The notes beneath the pieces are model-generated. The model did not search any database and was not told the origin of the DNA. It saw only the letters and a program-made list of their open reading frames with translations. Shown one piece after another: positions 11,530 through 18,832 of a stretch of 64,000 nt of DNA; position 1 is the stretch's first letter; every line of letters begins with the position of its first letter. The DNA lies in assembly GCF_014648075.1 (NCBI RefSeq), contig NZ_BMQK01000001.1:496001-560000 (forward strand), written 5' to 3'. The position numbers and the translations under genes are program-made. Origin of the DNA: Streptomyces ruber. GTDB taxonomy: Bacteria; Actinomycetota; Actinomycetes; Streptomycetales; Streptomycetaceae.

Positions 11530-12309
11530 TCATCCGGCCCGCCCGTCGCCCTTCGGCCTGGGCAGCGCCTTGGTCATTCCCGGCAGGAAGTCCCTGAACA
11601 GCTCGTGCACCTCGCGCACCAGCGGCCGCAGCACCTTGAAGCGGGCCAGGGACACGCCCCGCGCGGTCAGCCGGGCGCCACGTTCCGCGAGCCGGTAGCT
11701 GCGCTCGCGTCCCTCGGTCCGGTCGAAGATCCAGTACAGGACGAGCCCCATCTGCGAGAGCCACATCAGCTCGGGCAGTACGTCCCGGAGCTCGTCCGGC
11801 ACCTTGGCCTTCGCCCCGGCCAGCACCTCCCGGTGGACGCTGATGGCCTCCACGCGCGCGTGCTCCGACTCCGGGGAGAAGGGGCTGAGCGGGCTGTCCG
11901 GGTCGGCGGCGTTCTTGAAGAACTGCACCGCGAACTCGTGGTACGGCGTGGCGATGTCCAGCCAGGTCCGCAGCACGCCCGCGAGCCGCGCCTCCAGCTC
12001 CGTCTCCCGGTCCAGGACCTCCCGGACCGCCACCTGGTGCTCGGCGGCGATCCGGTCGTAGAAGCCCTGGATCAGGTGTTCCTTGCCGGCGAAGTAGTAG
12101 TACGCGTTGCCGACGGAGACCCCGGCCTCCTTGGCGATGGCCCGCATCGTCGTCCGGTCGTAGCCCCGCTCCTGGAACAGCCGCATCGCCGTCTCCAGGA
12201 TGAGCGCGCGGGTCGCTTCCGACTTGGCGGTCCTGGCGGGCGCGCCGCCCTCGTCCGGACTCGCGGGGGTCGTACGGCCGTCTTGGGACCTGTCGTTCTT
12301 GGCGGGCAC
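11530..12309 (-). CDS. TetR family transcriptional regulator
   Basis: A 259-residue repressor. The N-terminal helix-turn-helix spans about residues 30-76: TRALILETAMRLFQERGYDR, then TTMRAIAKEAGVSVGNAYYYF. A ligand-binding domain follows, and the last ~25 residues are basic. It is the third gene of a minus-strand operon with the DCC oxidoreductase (gap 10 bases) and the small membrane protein. The two TTGAAC-N2-GTTCAA palindromes at 13262-13318, at the operon promoter, are typical TetR operators, so I infer autoregulation of the operon. The inducer is unknown. Confidence 0.92.
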   Translation of the reverse strand: MPAKNDRSQDGRTTPASPDEGGAPARTAKSEATRALILETAMRLFQERGYDRTTMRAIAKEAGVSVGNAYYYFAGKEHLIQGFYDRIAAEHQVAVREVLDRETELEARLAGVLRTWLDIATPYHEFAVQFFKNAADPDSPLSPFSPESEHARVEAISVHREVLAGAKAKVPDELRDVLPELMWLSQMGLVLYWIFDRTEGRERSYRLAERGARLTARGVSLARFKVLRPLVREVHELFRDFLPGMTKALPRPKGDGRAG

Positions 12310-12319
12310 GGAGGAGAGC

Positions 12320-12832
12320 CTAACCAGTGGGGGCGGTGGGACAGGCGCCGCCGGCGCAGGACGGCGGACTGTACGTCCAGCCGTACTGGGGGTCGTACGC
12401 CCATCCGTCGCCGGTCCAGTAGGCCCGCCCGCCCCACGCGGCCCCGCTGTGGCCCTCCCGCCACTTGGCCGCGGCGAGGACGACCCCGCGGGCGACCCGG
12501 GCCCCGGCCGGGGTGCTCAGCCGGTGGGCGAGCGGCCGGTGCTCGCGCAGCGCCCACAGGCAGACGATCCAGGCGGCCGAGGAGCGGTACACCTGCCCCG
12601 CGTCCCCGACGACGGTGATCTCGTCCAGTGTGGCCGAGTGGTCCAGCGCCGGGAACCGCCGCCGGGCCTCCTCCGACCCCGCCGCGACGAAGTCCAGCGG
12701 CACCAGTTGCCGCTGCCGCTCCAGCCACCCCCGCAGGAACCGGCAGAGCGAGCACTGCGCGTCGTACAGCACGGTGAGCCCGCGCACCGGGACGCGGGCG
12801 GCGCCCCGGTCGCGTACGGCTGTGGTGGCCAT
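12320..12832 (-). CDS. DCC family thiol-disulfide oxidoreductase-like protein (DUF393)
   Basis: A 170-residue protein with the family signature near residues 19-30: VLYDAQCSLCRFLRGWL, containing the CxxC (C-S-L-C) of thioredoxin-like DCC proteins. LDEITVVGDAGQVYRSSAAW is the family's second block. The C-terminal 30 residues are rich in Trp, Tyr and Gly, with two late cysteines (SCAGGAC). The ATG at 12832 lies 8 bases after the stop of the upstream membrane-protein gene, so the two are translated from one message. A redox role is inferred from the motif only. Confidence 0.85.
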   Translation of the reverse strand: MATTAVRDRGAARVPVRGLTVLYDAQCSLCRFLRGWLERQRQLVPLDFVAAGSEEARRRFPALDHSATLDEITVVGDAGQVYRSSAAWIVCLWALREHRPLAHRLSTPAGARVARGVVLAAAKWREGHSGAAWGGRAYWTGDGWAYDPQYGWTYSPPSCAGGACPTAPTG

Positions 12833-12840
12833 CGGCGGGA

Positions 12841-13248
12841 TCACGCCCCGGCCGACGGGGCGACCCAGTCCTGCGGCGCGACGGGCGGCAGCTGCTCCCG
12901 CTCCATGACCCCGCGCCGGCGCATCCTGTTCAGCACGAAGACGTTCCCGAGGTGCAGCGCGCCCAGCACGAGCAGCACGACGCCGAGCTTCGTGCTCACG
13001 GCCTCGAACACACCGCGCGCGTCGGTGACACCGTCGTCCTGGTTCAGGTACAGCGCCACGAACCCGAGGTTGACGAGGTAGAAGCCGACCACGAGCAGGT
13101 GGTTGACGGCGTCGGCGAGCTTCTCGTTCCCGTCCAGCACATCGCTGAGGAAGAGCCGCCCGTTCCGGCTCAGCGTCCGCGCGACCCAGACCGTCAGGCT
13201 CACGCTGACCAGCAGATAGATGACGTACGCGACGACCGTGAGGTCCAT
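12841..13248 (-). CDS. Small membrane protein, first gene of the TetR/DCC operon
   Basis: A 135-residue protein with three likely membrane helices, about 4-22 (VVAYVIYLLVSVSLTVWVA), 48-68 (LLVVGFYLVNLGFVALYL) and 87-107 (LGVVLLVLGALHLGNVFVL). A short soluble tail contains EREQLPPV. GGGTGGGG precedes the ATG at 13248. An in-frame ATG at 13275 lies within the downstream operator palindrome and so is less likely. Function unknown. The family recurs beside DCC oxidoreductases by recall. Its promoter carries two TetR-type palindromes. Confidence 0.8.
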   Translation of the reverse strand: MDLTVVAYVIYLLVSVSLTVWVARTLSRNGRLFLSDVLDGNEKLADAVNHLLVVGFYLVNLGFVALYLNQDDGVTDARGVFEAVSTKLGVVLLVLGALHLGNVFVLNRMRRRGVMEREQLPPVAPQDWVAPSAGA

Positions 13249-13261
13249 GTCCCCACCCTTC

Positions 13262-13318
13262 TTGAACACGTTCAAAACGTTGTGACAGGACCGTACTCCC
13301 GTTTTTGAACATGTTCAA
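13262..13318 (-). promoter_or_regulatory. Promoter with paired TetR-type operators
   Basis: TTGAACATGTTCAA (13305-13318, a perfect palindrome) and TTGAACACGTTCAA (13262-13275, the same half-sites) have centres 43 bp apart, about four helix turns. On the minus strand TTGAAC (13318-13313), 17 bp, then TACGGT (13295-13290) makes a plausible -35/-10. One operator thus covers the -35 and the other lies just downstream of the start. The TetR gene of the same operon is the obvious binder. Confidence 0.65.
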
Positions 13319-13424
13319 GGTGGCGTGTTCGGGGTGGGGTCGGGGCGCGGGACCGCCGGTCGGCCGCCTTCACCCGAAGAGCTGACTCCCTCGCCGTCGA
13401 CCCTCGGTACGCTGGGGAATCAGG

Positions 13425-13859
13425 CGAGACTCCGTCCCATGGGAGCAGGCGCCGGACCACCTCGACGTCATGCGCGAGATGACGGTGAGGCCGGATCCGA
13501 GGAACAGGCCCGAGCCGGACGTGCTGGTCTTCCCCGTGGACGCCAACGCAGGTCCCGCGCAGACCTGGTACGAGCCCGAGGGCATCCTCCTCGCGGTGGA
13601 GGTCGTATCCCCCGACTCCCGGGAACGCGACCGCGAGGTCAAGCCCGCAAGTACGCGGCGGCCGGGGTGCGGCACTTCTGGCGGGTCGAGCAGGACGGCG
13701 AACAAGGGCCTCCCCGTCGGCTACGTCCACGAGCTCGACCCGGCCACCAAGTCGTACGCCCTGACCGGCGTCTTCCGCGACCGGTTGAAGGTCTCGGTTC
13801 CGTACGACATCGACATCGACATCGACCTGACCGCGATCGGCCGGCGCCCCGGAGCCTGA
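13425..13859 (+). pseudogene. Frameshifted remnant of a Uma2 family gene
   Basis: One frame reads from WEQAPDHLDVMREM through RPEPDVLVF and VEVVSPDSRERDREVK. Homology then continues in another frame (KYAAAGVRHFWRVEQDGEQ, near 13640-13700) and returns to the first frame for YVHELDPATKSYALTGVF to the stop at 13857-13859. These pieces in order match Uma2/PD-(D/E)XK proteins, so two compensating frameshifts have broken the gene. The N-terminal part is also missing. Three other Uma2 genes lie in the window. Confidence 0.75.
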
Positions 13860-13882
13860 CGGGACGGATGGAACGAGGGCGG

Positions 13883-13919
13883 AGTGAGGCCGACCGCGCC
13901 CAGCGCGGTCGGCCTCACT
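13883..13919. terminator. Perfect 17-bp hairpin terminator
   Basis: AGTGAGGCCGACCGCGC (13883-13899) pairs with GCGCGGTCGGCCTCACT (13903-13919) around the loop CCA. It stands right after the Uma2 remnant. Confidence 0.8.
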
Positions 13920-14079
13920 GCTGCCCTGGGCGGCGACCCGTCTTTTCATACGAGCCGACCGCCACCCTTCCTACGGAACTACTGTCGGCTCAGCATCACT
14001 ACCGCATTAAATAATCATCCACGAAGTCGTTCACCCATTTGCCGCGCATCCGGGGGAGTGGGGCGACGTTAATTCAGAT

Positions 14080-14370
14080 ATGACCAAGGAAAATGGGGAA
14101 GGGTTTTCCGGCCCGCTTCCGGGCCAGGAGCACGGGAGCACCCCCGTAGGGCGTCCGGTCACACTTGGGCCTTACACCTACACTCCCGGCCGGGAACACT
14201 GCTCATCGCCCACCAATGGCACGCTCACCAAATGCGGGCTCCCCGTGACGCTCCAGGTGACCGAGCCCGTCTTGCAGCGCTTCCTGGGCGTCATGACCGA
14301 ACTGGAAACCAATCTCGCCCGGCGCTGGATCAGGCCGCAAGGCACTTACAAGAATACGCAAGCGAAGTAA
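14080..14370 (+). CDS. Hypothetical protein (96 aa)
   Basis: Starts MTKENGEGFSGPLPGQEHG and contains two cysteines (EHCSSPTNGTLTKCGLPVTL) and a helical C-terminal half (EPVLQRFLGVMTELETNLAR). I recognise no family. The upstream 100 bases (13960-14075) are clearly more AT-rich than the surroundings, as for a promoter. The DUF2637 gene begins 12 bases after the stop, which suggests a two-gene operon. Codon use is less GC-biased than the neighbours. Confidence 0.55.
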   Translation: MTKENGEGFSGPLPGQEHGSTPVGRPVTLGPYTYTPGREHCSSPTNGTLTKCGLPVTLQVTEPVLQRFLGVMTELETNLARRWIRPQGTYKNTQAK

Positions 14371-14382
14371 ACAGACTTCGGT

Positions 14383-15486
14383 ATGCATCAGGAACAGGGC
14401 TCCTATTATCCGCCCTATTACGAGGGGTCGTACAACGAGGCGGGCACCGGCCGGCACCGAGCTCCGGCCGACGCCTTCTCGGAAACTCTGATCCCGCCGC
14501 CATCCGGTTGGGACCCGGCTGAAGAGCTGGCGTTCATGCTCCAGGAATCCATGGAGCAGCAGGTCCCCGGCGTGTACGAGGCCGACCTCGGGACTTACGT
14601 CGAGACCGAGACCAGGACCAGGACCGACTACGGAACGGCCACCGAGTACGGCACCGCGACCGAGTACGGCACCGCCACCGAATACGGCACCGCCACCGGA
14701 ATCACCACCGACAACGAGACCGACGACTCGGTCATCTCCCCGGCCCCGGGAACTCCCCTGGGGAACGTCCAGGAGATCACGGCGAAGCTGCCGCCGCTGC
14801 GGAGATCTCCCCGGAAGCACAAGCTCCGCAAGGATCTGGGCTTTCTGCGCGTCGCCAGTCTGCTCATCGCCGCCCTGGCCGCGGTCATCGCGTCCTCCGT
14901 GAGCCTCTTCGGCGGGATGGCGGCCTACGAGCCGCTGCGCCTCGCGGCCGTGTCACGCACCGAGGGCGGCATCGTGTCCTGGTGGCCCCTGCTGGTCTAC
15001 GGCCCGTGGCTGGTGGCGTCGCTGTCCGTGCTGCGGGCCGCGCTGCACCGCCGCCGCGCGGTCCACTCCTGGGGGGTGGTCCTCCTCTTCTCGTCCATCG
15101 CGATGCTGCTGTGCATCGTCCAGGCGCCCAGGACGGTCAGCGACACGGCGGCGGCCGCCCTGCCGGCGCTGGCGTCCCTGGTCTGCTTCCAGCAGATCGT
15201 CCGCCAGATCACGCTCACCCGTCCGCCCCAGCGGACGTCGGCTCGCCACCGCATGCGCCCCTCACCCGCGCAGGCCCCGGCCGGCGACGGCGCCCCCGAC
15301 GCACCGAAGAAGGACACCTCCCCGCCACCGGGCGGCCGCCGCCCCCGGACGGCGGACGCACCACGCCGACCCGACTCCCCCACCCCCGCCCCCGCCGCCA
15401 AGCGCAGGGTCACGACCCCATCGGCCACCCGGACCGCCTCGGACACCCAGGGCTTCCGGCGGCCGATGCGTGGAGGGGGCGGCTGA
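14383..15486 (+). CDS. DUF2637 domain-containing membrane protein
   Basis: A 367-residue protein. The N-terminal 145 residues are acidic and soluble and include four TEYGTA-type repeats (about residues 81-104). A basic patch (RRSPRKHKLRK) then leads to four predicted helices at about 154-185, 202-222, 233-250 and 258-280, where RVASLLIAALAAVIASSVSL and the following segment fit DUF2637. The C-terminal 80 residues are Pro/Arg-rich and probably cytoplasmic. DUF2637 occurs in Streptomyces chromosomes and in spd/plasmid-type contexts. No function is established. The start has only a weak ribosome site. Confidence 0.7.
   Translation: MHQEQGSYYPPYYEGSYNEAGTGRHRAPADAFSETLIPPPSGWDPAEELAFMLQESMEQQVPGVYEADLGTYVETETRTRTDYGTATEYGTATEYGTATEYGTATGITTDNETDDSVISPAPGTPLGNVQEITAKLPPLRRSPRKHKLRKDLGFLRVASLLIAALAAVIASSVSLFGGMAAYEPLRLAAVSRTEGGIVSWWPLLVYGPWLVASLSVLRAALHRRRAVHSWGVVLLFSSIAMLLCIVQAPRTVSDTAAAALPALASLVCFQQIVRQITLTRPPQRTSARHRMRPSPAQAPAGDGAPDAPKKDTSPPPGGRRPRTADAPRRPDSPTPAPAAKRRVTTPSATRTASDTQGFRRPMRGGGG
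14623..14694 (+). repeat. Four 18-bp coding repeats (Thr-Glu/Asp-Tyr-Gly-Thr-Ala)
   Basis: Four adjoining 18-bp units at 14623, 14641, 14659 and 14677 encode TDYGTA, TEYGTA, TEYGTA and TEYGTA in the DUF2637 protein. Units 2 and 3 differ by one base. Such arrays can change copy number by slippage. Confidence 0.85.
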
Positions 15487-15494
15487 GCCCCCGG

Positions 15495-16121
15495 TCAGCC
15501 GGCCGTCCGCTGCCCGGCCTCGATGACCTGCCGCACATCGAGGGTGACCTCGGCGCCGATCGAGCCGGGCAGGGTGACGAACTCGCCGGGGGCGTGCACG
15601 CGGTGGGTCGCGTACGTGTCCCCGTCCGGCTCGGTGAGGACGTGCAGGCGCTGGTGCTTGCGGTCGACGACGACGTAGACCGGGATGCGGGCCTCGGCGT
15701 AGGCGGCGACCTTGGTCTTCAGGTCGTTCTTCCAGTTGGAGGAGGTGACCTCCAGGACGAGACGGAAGCAGACGGGGTCGTAGGCGTTGTTCTCGACCAG
15801 GTGGTCGTCGATGTCGGCGTCCACCACCGCGAGGTCGGGGATGGCGTAGTCCTCGAGGTCGGTGGGCAGCCAGAGCCCGACGTTCTGAAGGACCTCGGTC
15901 TCTCCGTCGTCCAGACCTCCCGCGATGAAGGTGCGCATGAGGGTGGTCAGGGCGCACGCGTGAAGTGCGTCGGGGAGGGGGGTCACGAGCAGGGCGCCTG
16001 CGATGATCTCGGCGCGGTAGCCCGGATGGCGCTCCATGATCTCGTCGGCGATGGACGTGAGTGAGGCTGTTCCGCGGCCGTGGTCGTGAAGGGCCTGCTC
16101 GACGGATGCAGCGGACGACAT
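15495..16121 (-). CDS. Uma2 family protein (putative restriction-like endonuclease fold)
   Basis: A 208-residue protein of the Uma2/DUF820 family with a PD-(D/E)XK nuclease-like core. Visible parts are AEIIAGALLVTPLPDALHA, YAIPDLAVVDADI (acidic metal residue), LVLEVTSSNWKNDLKTKV (E and K of the core) and YAEARIPVYVVVDRK. AGGAGG stands eight bases before the ATG at 16121, and upstream in-frame starts lack this. Uma2 genes are strongly multiplied in Streptomyces and cyanobacteria, and their role is not settled. It is convergent with the DUF2637 gene, 8 bases apart. Confidence 0.88.
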   Translation of the reverse strand: MSSAASVEQALHDHGRGTASLTSIADEIMERHPGYRAEIIAGALLVTPLPDALHACALTTLMRTFIAGGLDDGETEVLQNVGLWLPTDLEDYAIPDLAVVDADIDDHLVENNAYDPVCFRLVLEVTSSNWKNDLKTKVAAYAEARIPVYVVVDRKHQRLHVLTEPDGDTYATHRVHAPGEFVTLPGSIGAEVTLDVRQVIEAGQRTAG

Positions 16122-16289
16122 CGCGTGCCTCCTGTGGGCTGGTGTCGAGGGCATCATCGTAGGCAGGTGAGGACCCGAACGCCCGGTGCACGCGCGATCA
16201 CCCGATAGTGTTCCCCGGCCCGTCGCTCGCCCCCGCCTTCGGCCCTCCTTGACCCTCACACCGTGTCAGGCGGTCGACTCGGAGACACC

Positions 16290-17099
16290 ATGTTCACCAT
16301 CGGAGACTTCGCCCGGCACGGCCGCGTGTCGGTCCGGATGCTGCGTCACTACGACGCGACCGGACTGTTGCGCCCGGCCCACGTCGACCCGGCCACCGGA
16401 TACCGCCACTACACGGCAGGACAGCTCGCCCGCCTCAACCGCATCATCGCGCTCAAGGACCTCGGCTTCACCCTCCAGCAGGTCCGGGAGATCCTGGACG
16501 AGAAGGTCACCACCGAGGAACTGCGTGCCATGCTCCGGCTGCGGCAGGCCGAGTTGGAGGCGGCCATGGCCGCCGCGGCGGCGCGGCTGGTGCAGGTCGA
16601 GGCGAGGCTCCGCTCGATCGAGAGCGAGGGGCGCATGCCCACGAACGATGTCGTACTGAAGCACGTGCCGTCCGTCCGGGTGGCCGAACTGACCGGTGTC
16701 ACCCCGGACTTCGACCACATCGGTCCGGTCATCGGGCCGCTCTACGAGGAGCTGGGGCGGCGCCTCGACGCGGCCGGCATCACCCCGGGCGACACCGGAG
16801 TCTCGTACTACGAGGACGCCCCGGACGGCGGCATCCTCGTCCACGCGGGCATCGAGGTCTCGGTAACGCCGCGCGACGACGGCCTGCGCGTCCTGGACCT
16901 CCCGCCCGTCGAGCTGGCGGCCACCATCGTCCACCGCGGCTCGATGGAGACGCTGCTGACCTCGATCCAGGCCCTGGCCCACTGGATCGAGGCCAACGGC
17001 TACCGCTCGGCCGGCTACCCCAGGGAGGTCAACCTGGAGTGCCCGCCGAACCGGGACGAGTGGGTGACCGAACTCCAGGAGCCGGTGGTCAGGGCCTGA
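16290..17099 (+). CDS. MerR family transcriptional regulator with GyrI-like effector domain
   Basis: A 269-residue protein. The N-terminal MerR winged helix starts FTIGDFARHGRVSVRMLRHY, with GLLRPAHVDPATGYRHY as wing and a coiled dimer helix to about residue 115. The C-terminal half (about 125-265) fits a GyrI-like/SOUL ligand pocket of BmrR- or TipA-like drug-sensing regulators. The start at 16290 follows GGAGACACC. An in-frame upstream start at 16263 is less likely, since MerR proteins begin at FTIG. No adjacent efflux gene identifies the target. Confidence 0.88.
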   Translation: MFTIGDFARHGRVSVRMLRHYDATGLLRPAHVDPATGYRHYTAGQLARLNRIIALKDLGFTLQQVREILDEKVTTEELRAMLRLRQAELEAAMAAAAARLVQVEARLRSIESEGRMPTNDVVLKHVPSVRVAELTGVTPDFDHIGPVIGPLYEELGRRLDAAGITPGDTGVSYYEDAPDGGILVHAGIEVSVTPRDDGLRVLDLPPVELAATIVHRGSMETLLTSIQALAHWIEANGYRSAGYPREVNLECPPNRDEWVTELQEPVVRA

Positions 17100-17114
17100 C
17101 GGCTGCGGGAGATG

Positions 17115-17330
17115 TCAGGAACGCGCGCCGGGGCCGGCTATGCCCCGGCGCGTGGCTGTGAGGAGGGAGGTGAGGGCGGGGGGTTCGAGGGTGAGGGTGA
17201 CTGCGGGGGTGTCGGACTCGCGGAGGTGGAGGGTTCCGTCGGGGGCCGTGGCCAACTCCAGGCAGTTGTTCCCCTCGCTGCTGTACGACGACTTCTGCCA
17301 GCGGAGGGTGGGCACTTCGGGGCCTTTCAC
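17115..17330 (-). CDS. DUF397 domain-containing protein
   Basis: A 71-residue protein with the DUF397 core: LRWQKSSYSSEGNNCLELA, HLRESDTP and an end segment LTSLLTATRRG. The GTG start overlaps the stop of the XRE gene by four bases (GTGA), so the two are translationally coupled. This XRE-DUF397 pair, next to a HATPase gene, is a very common Streptomyces module (WhiJ/AbaA-like loci), thought to act in development and antibiotic control. Confidence 0.88.
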   Translation of the reverse strand: MKGPEVPTLRWQKSSYSSEGNNCLELATAPDGTLHLRESDTPAVTLTLEPPALTSLLTATRRGIAGPGARS

Positions 17331-18178
17331 AGGTCGTTGACGATCTCGCGGATCACGTCTCTGGAGGCGGGCTCCGCGAGCGCGACCGCCTCGAAGCGGG
17401 TCATGAACGTGCGGTACTTGTGCAGTTGAGCGTCCGCGTGGAGGAACACGGACCCATGTTCGGCGTCGAGCTGGACGGTGTCCAGGCGGGGGACGGGACC
17501 GTCCGCGTACAGCACGGTCTGTCCGGCGCCGGGGAAGATGCCGGCCTCGTAAGGAATCACCCGGACCGTCACGTGGGACAGTTCGCTCATCTCCACGACG
17601 TGCTCCAGCTGTTCCCGTGTCACGTGACGGCCGCCGAACCGCATGCGCAGGGCGGCCTCGTGGATGATCGCCGTGTACGGCGTCGGGTCGGCCGCGAAGA
17701 GGATGCCCTGCCGCTTGATCCGGTGGGTGACGCGGTACTCCACCTCCGGTGGGGACAGCTTCGGGATGGACTGCCGGAAGATCAGGCGCGCGTAATCGAC
17801 CGTTTGGAACAGTCCGGGGACATGGGCCACCTGGGCCGTGCGGATCGCGCTCGCGTGGTGTTCCAGCTCGGCCAGGTCGAGCAGGCCCGAGGGCAGCATC
17901 TCGCGGTACTCGTCCCACCAGTGGCGCGTCCGGCCCACGGTCATGTCGGTCAGGGCCTTGATGTACGGCTCGTCGGAGCAGCCGTAGCTGTGGGCGAACA
18001 TGCGGACCCGGTCCGCGCTCACTCCGAAACGCCCGGCCTCGATCGAGCTGATGCGTGCCGCGTTGACGTTCAGCAGCTCACCCGCCTCACGGGACGTCAA
18101 CCCCGCTAGTTCCCTCAGTTTGCGCAGTTCAGCGCCGAGGCGTTGCTGTCGCACGGTTGCTGCCGGCCTAGGGGGCAC
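17327..18178 (-). CDS. XRE family regulator with DUF5753 (WhiJ-like)
   Basis: A 283-residue protein. The helix-turn-helix lies in residues about 12-66: LRKLRELAGLTSREAGELLN, then ARISSIEAGRFGVS. The larger C-terminal DUF5753 domain follows: EYREMLPSGLLDLAELE, VPGLFQTVDYAR, YRVTHRIKRQGIL, and LEHVVEMSELSHVTVRVIPY near the end. GAAAGGAC precedes the GTG at 18178. It is coupled to DUF397 and divergent from the HATPase gene at 18379. The shared upstream region carries several GTAGT/CTACC elements that may be its operators. Confidence 0.9.
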   Translation of the reverse strand: MPPRPAATVRQQRLGAELRKLRELAGLTSREAGELLNVNAARISSIEAGRFGVSADRVRMFAHSYGCSDEPYIKALTDMTVGRTRHWWDEYREMLPSGLLDLAELEHHASAIRTAQVAHVPGLFQTVDYARLIFRQSIPKLSPPEVEYRVTHRIKRQGILFAADPTPYTAIIHEAALRMRFGGRHVTREQLEHVVEMSELSHVTVRVIPYEAGIFPGAGQTVLYADGPVPRLDTVQLDAEHGSVFLHADAQLHKYRTFMTRFEAVALAEPASRDVIREIVNDL

Positions 18179-18200
18179 GTCGCCGTCCTTTCACTCACAG

Positions 18201-18250
18201 GGGTAGTGGTTTGACGGTGAAGGTAGTAACCCTACCCCGCACCCGCTACC
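18201..18250. promoter_or_regulatory. Divergent promoter region with repeated GGTAG/CTACC elements
   Basis: GGGTAG (18201-18206), GGTAG-TAACC-CTACC (18222-18236, an inverted repeat with a 5-bp spacer) and GCTACC (18245-18250) lie between the XRE and HATPase genes. I infer operator sites for the XRE protein. TACAGT at 18251-18256 could be a -10 for the HATPase gene. Confidence 0.4.
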
Positions 18251-18378
18251 TACAGTATTGCGCCCATCGCTCAGCGTGGCGCCCGGTTTCCGGAAGTGCA
18301 CCGCCCTGCCCGGGCGGCAGAGCCACCGTTCCCGGTTCACCTCACCCAACTTCCGTACCTCGGCAAGGAGTCACGGTC

Positions 18379-18774
18379 ATGAGCGAACTCTGGGAGTACG
18401 TCCTGCGCATCCCCCACTCCTCCTTCGGCCCCGGCATCGTCCGTGCCCACGTACGCGCCGTGCTCTCCCGCTACCGAGCCGATCCCACCGTCCTCGACAA
18501 CGCCCAGCTCGTCGCCTCCGAGTTGGTCACCAACTCCCTTGCCGCGAGCCCGGCCGGACCTGTCGGCGTACGGCTCGTACAGGATGAGGGGCGGTTGTGG
18601 CTCGGCGTCCGGGACGGCAGTCCGTGTCCGCCCCTGCGGGGTGCGGCCGGGCCCGACTCGGAGAGCGGTCGCGGGCTCTGGCTGCTGCAGGCATGCGCCG
18701 ACGGCTGGGGGCACCACGTCGCCGGGGAGGGCAAAGAAGTATGGGTGGAGTGGAGGAGCCGGACCGTACGGTGA
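18379..18774 (+). CDS. ATP-binding protein, anti-sigma-factor kinase-like (HATPase_c_2)
   Basis: A 131-residue GHKL ATPase. It has the N-box region AQLVASELVTNSLAASP, GVRDGSPCPP as G1-like region, and SGRGLWLLQACADGWG as G2. Asn is kept in the N-box, but the usual His of VRHG-type members is replaced. AAGGAG lies eight bases before the ATG at 18379. It is divergent from an XRE/DUF397 pair, the standard three-gene arrangement, and probably acts with it. Confidence 0.85.
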   Translation: MSELWEYVLRIPHSSFGPGIVRAHVRAVLSRYRADPTVLDNAQLVASELVTNSLAASPAGPVGVRLVQDEGRLWLGVRDGSPCPPLRGAAGPDSESGRGLWLLQACADGWGHHVAGEGKEVWVEWRSRTVR

Positions 18775-18779
18775 AAGCG

Positions 18780-18812
18780 GCGGGCCCCGTTCCGCGAAGG
18801 AACGGGGCCCGC
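18780..18812. terminator. Bidirectional hairpin terminator
   Basis: GCGGGCCCCGTTCC (18780-18793) pairs perfectly with GGAACGGGGCCCGC (18799-18812) around GCGAA. It separates the convergent HATPase gene and sdhB. Confidence 0.8.
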
Positions 18813-18832
18813 ACACGTACTCACCGAGAGGA

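Noticed and set aside
13248..13275. ATG at 13275 as start of the small membrane protein
   Set aside because: It lies within the operator palindrome near the expected transcription start. The ATG at 13248 has GGGTGGGG and begins the hydrophobic family sequence.
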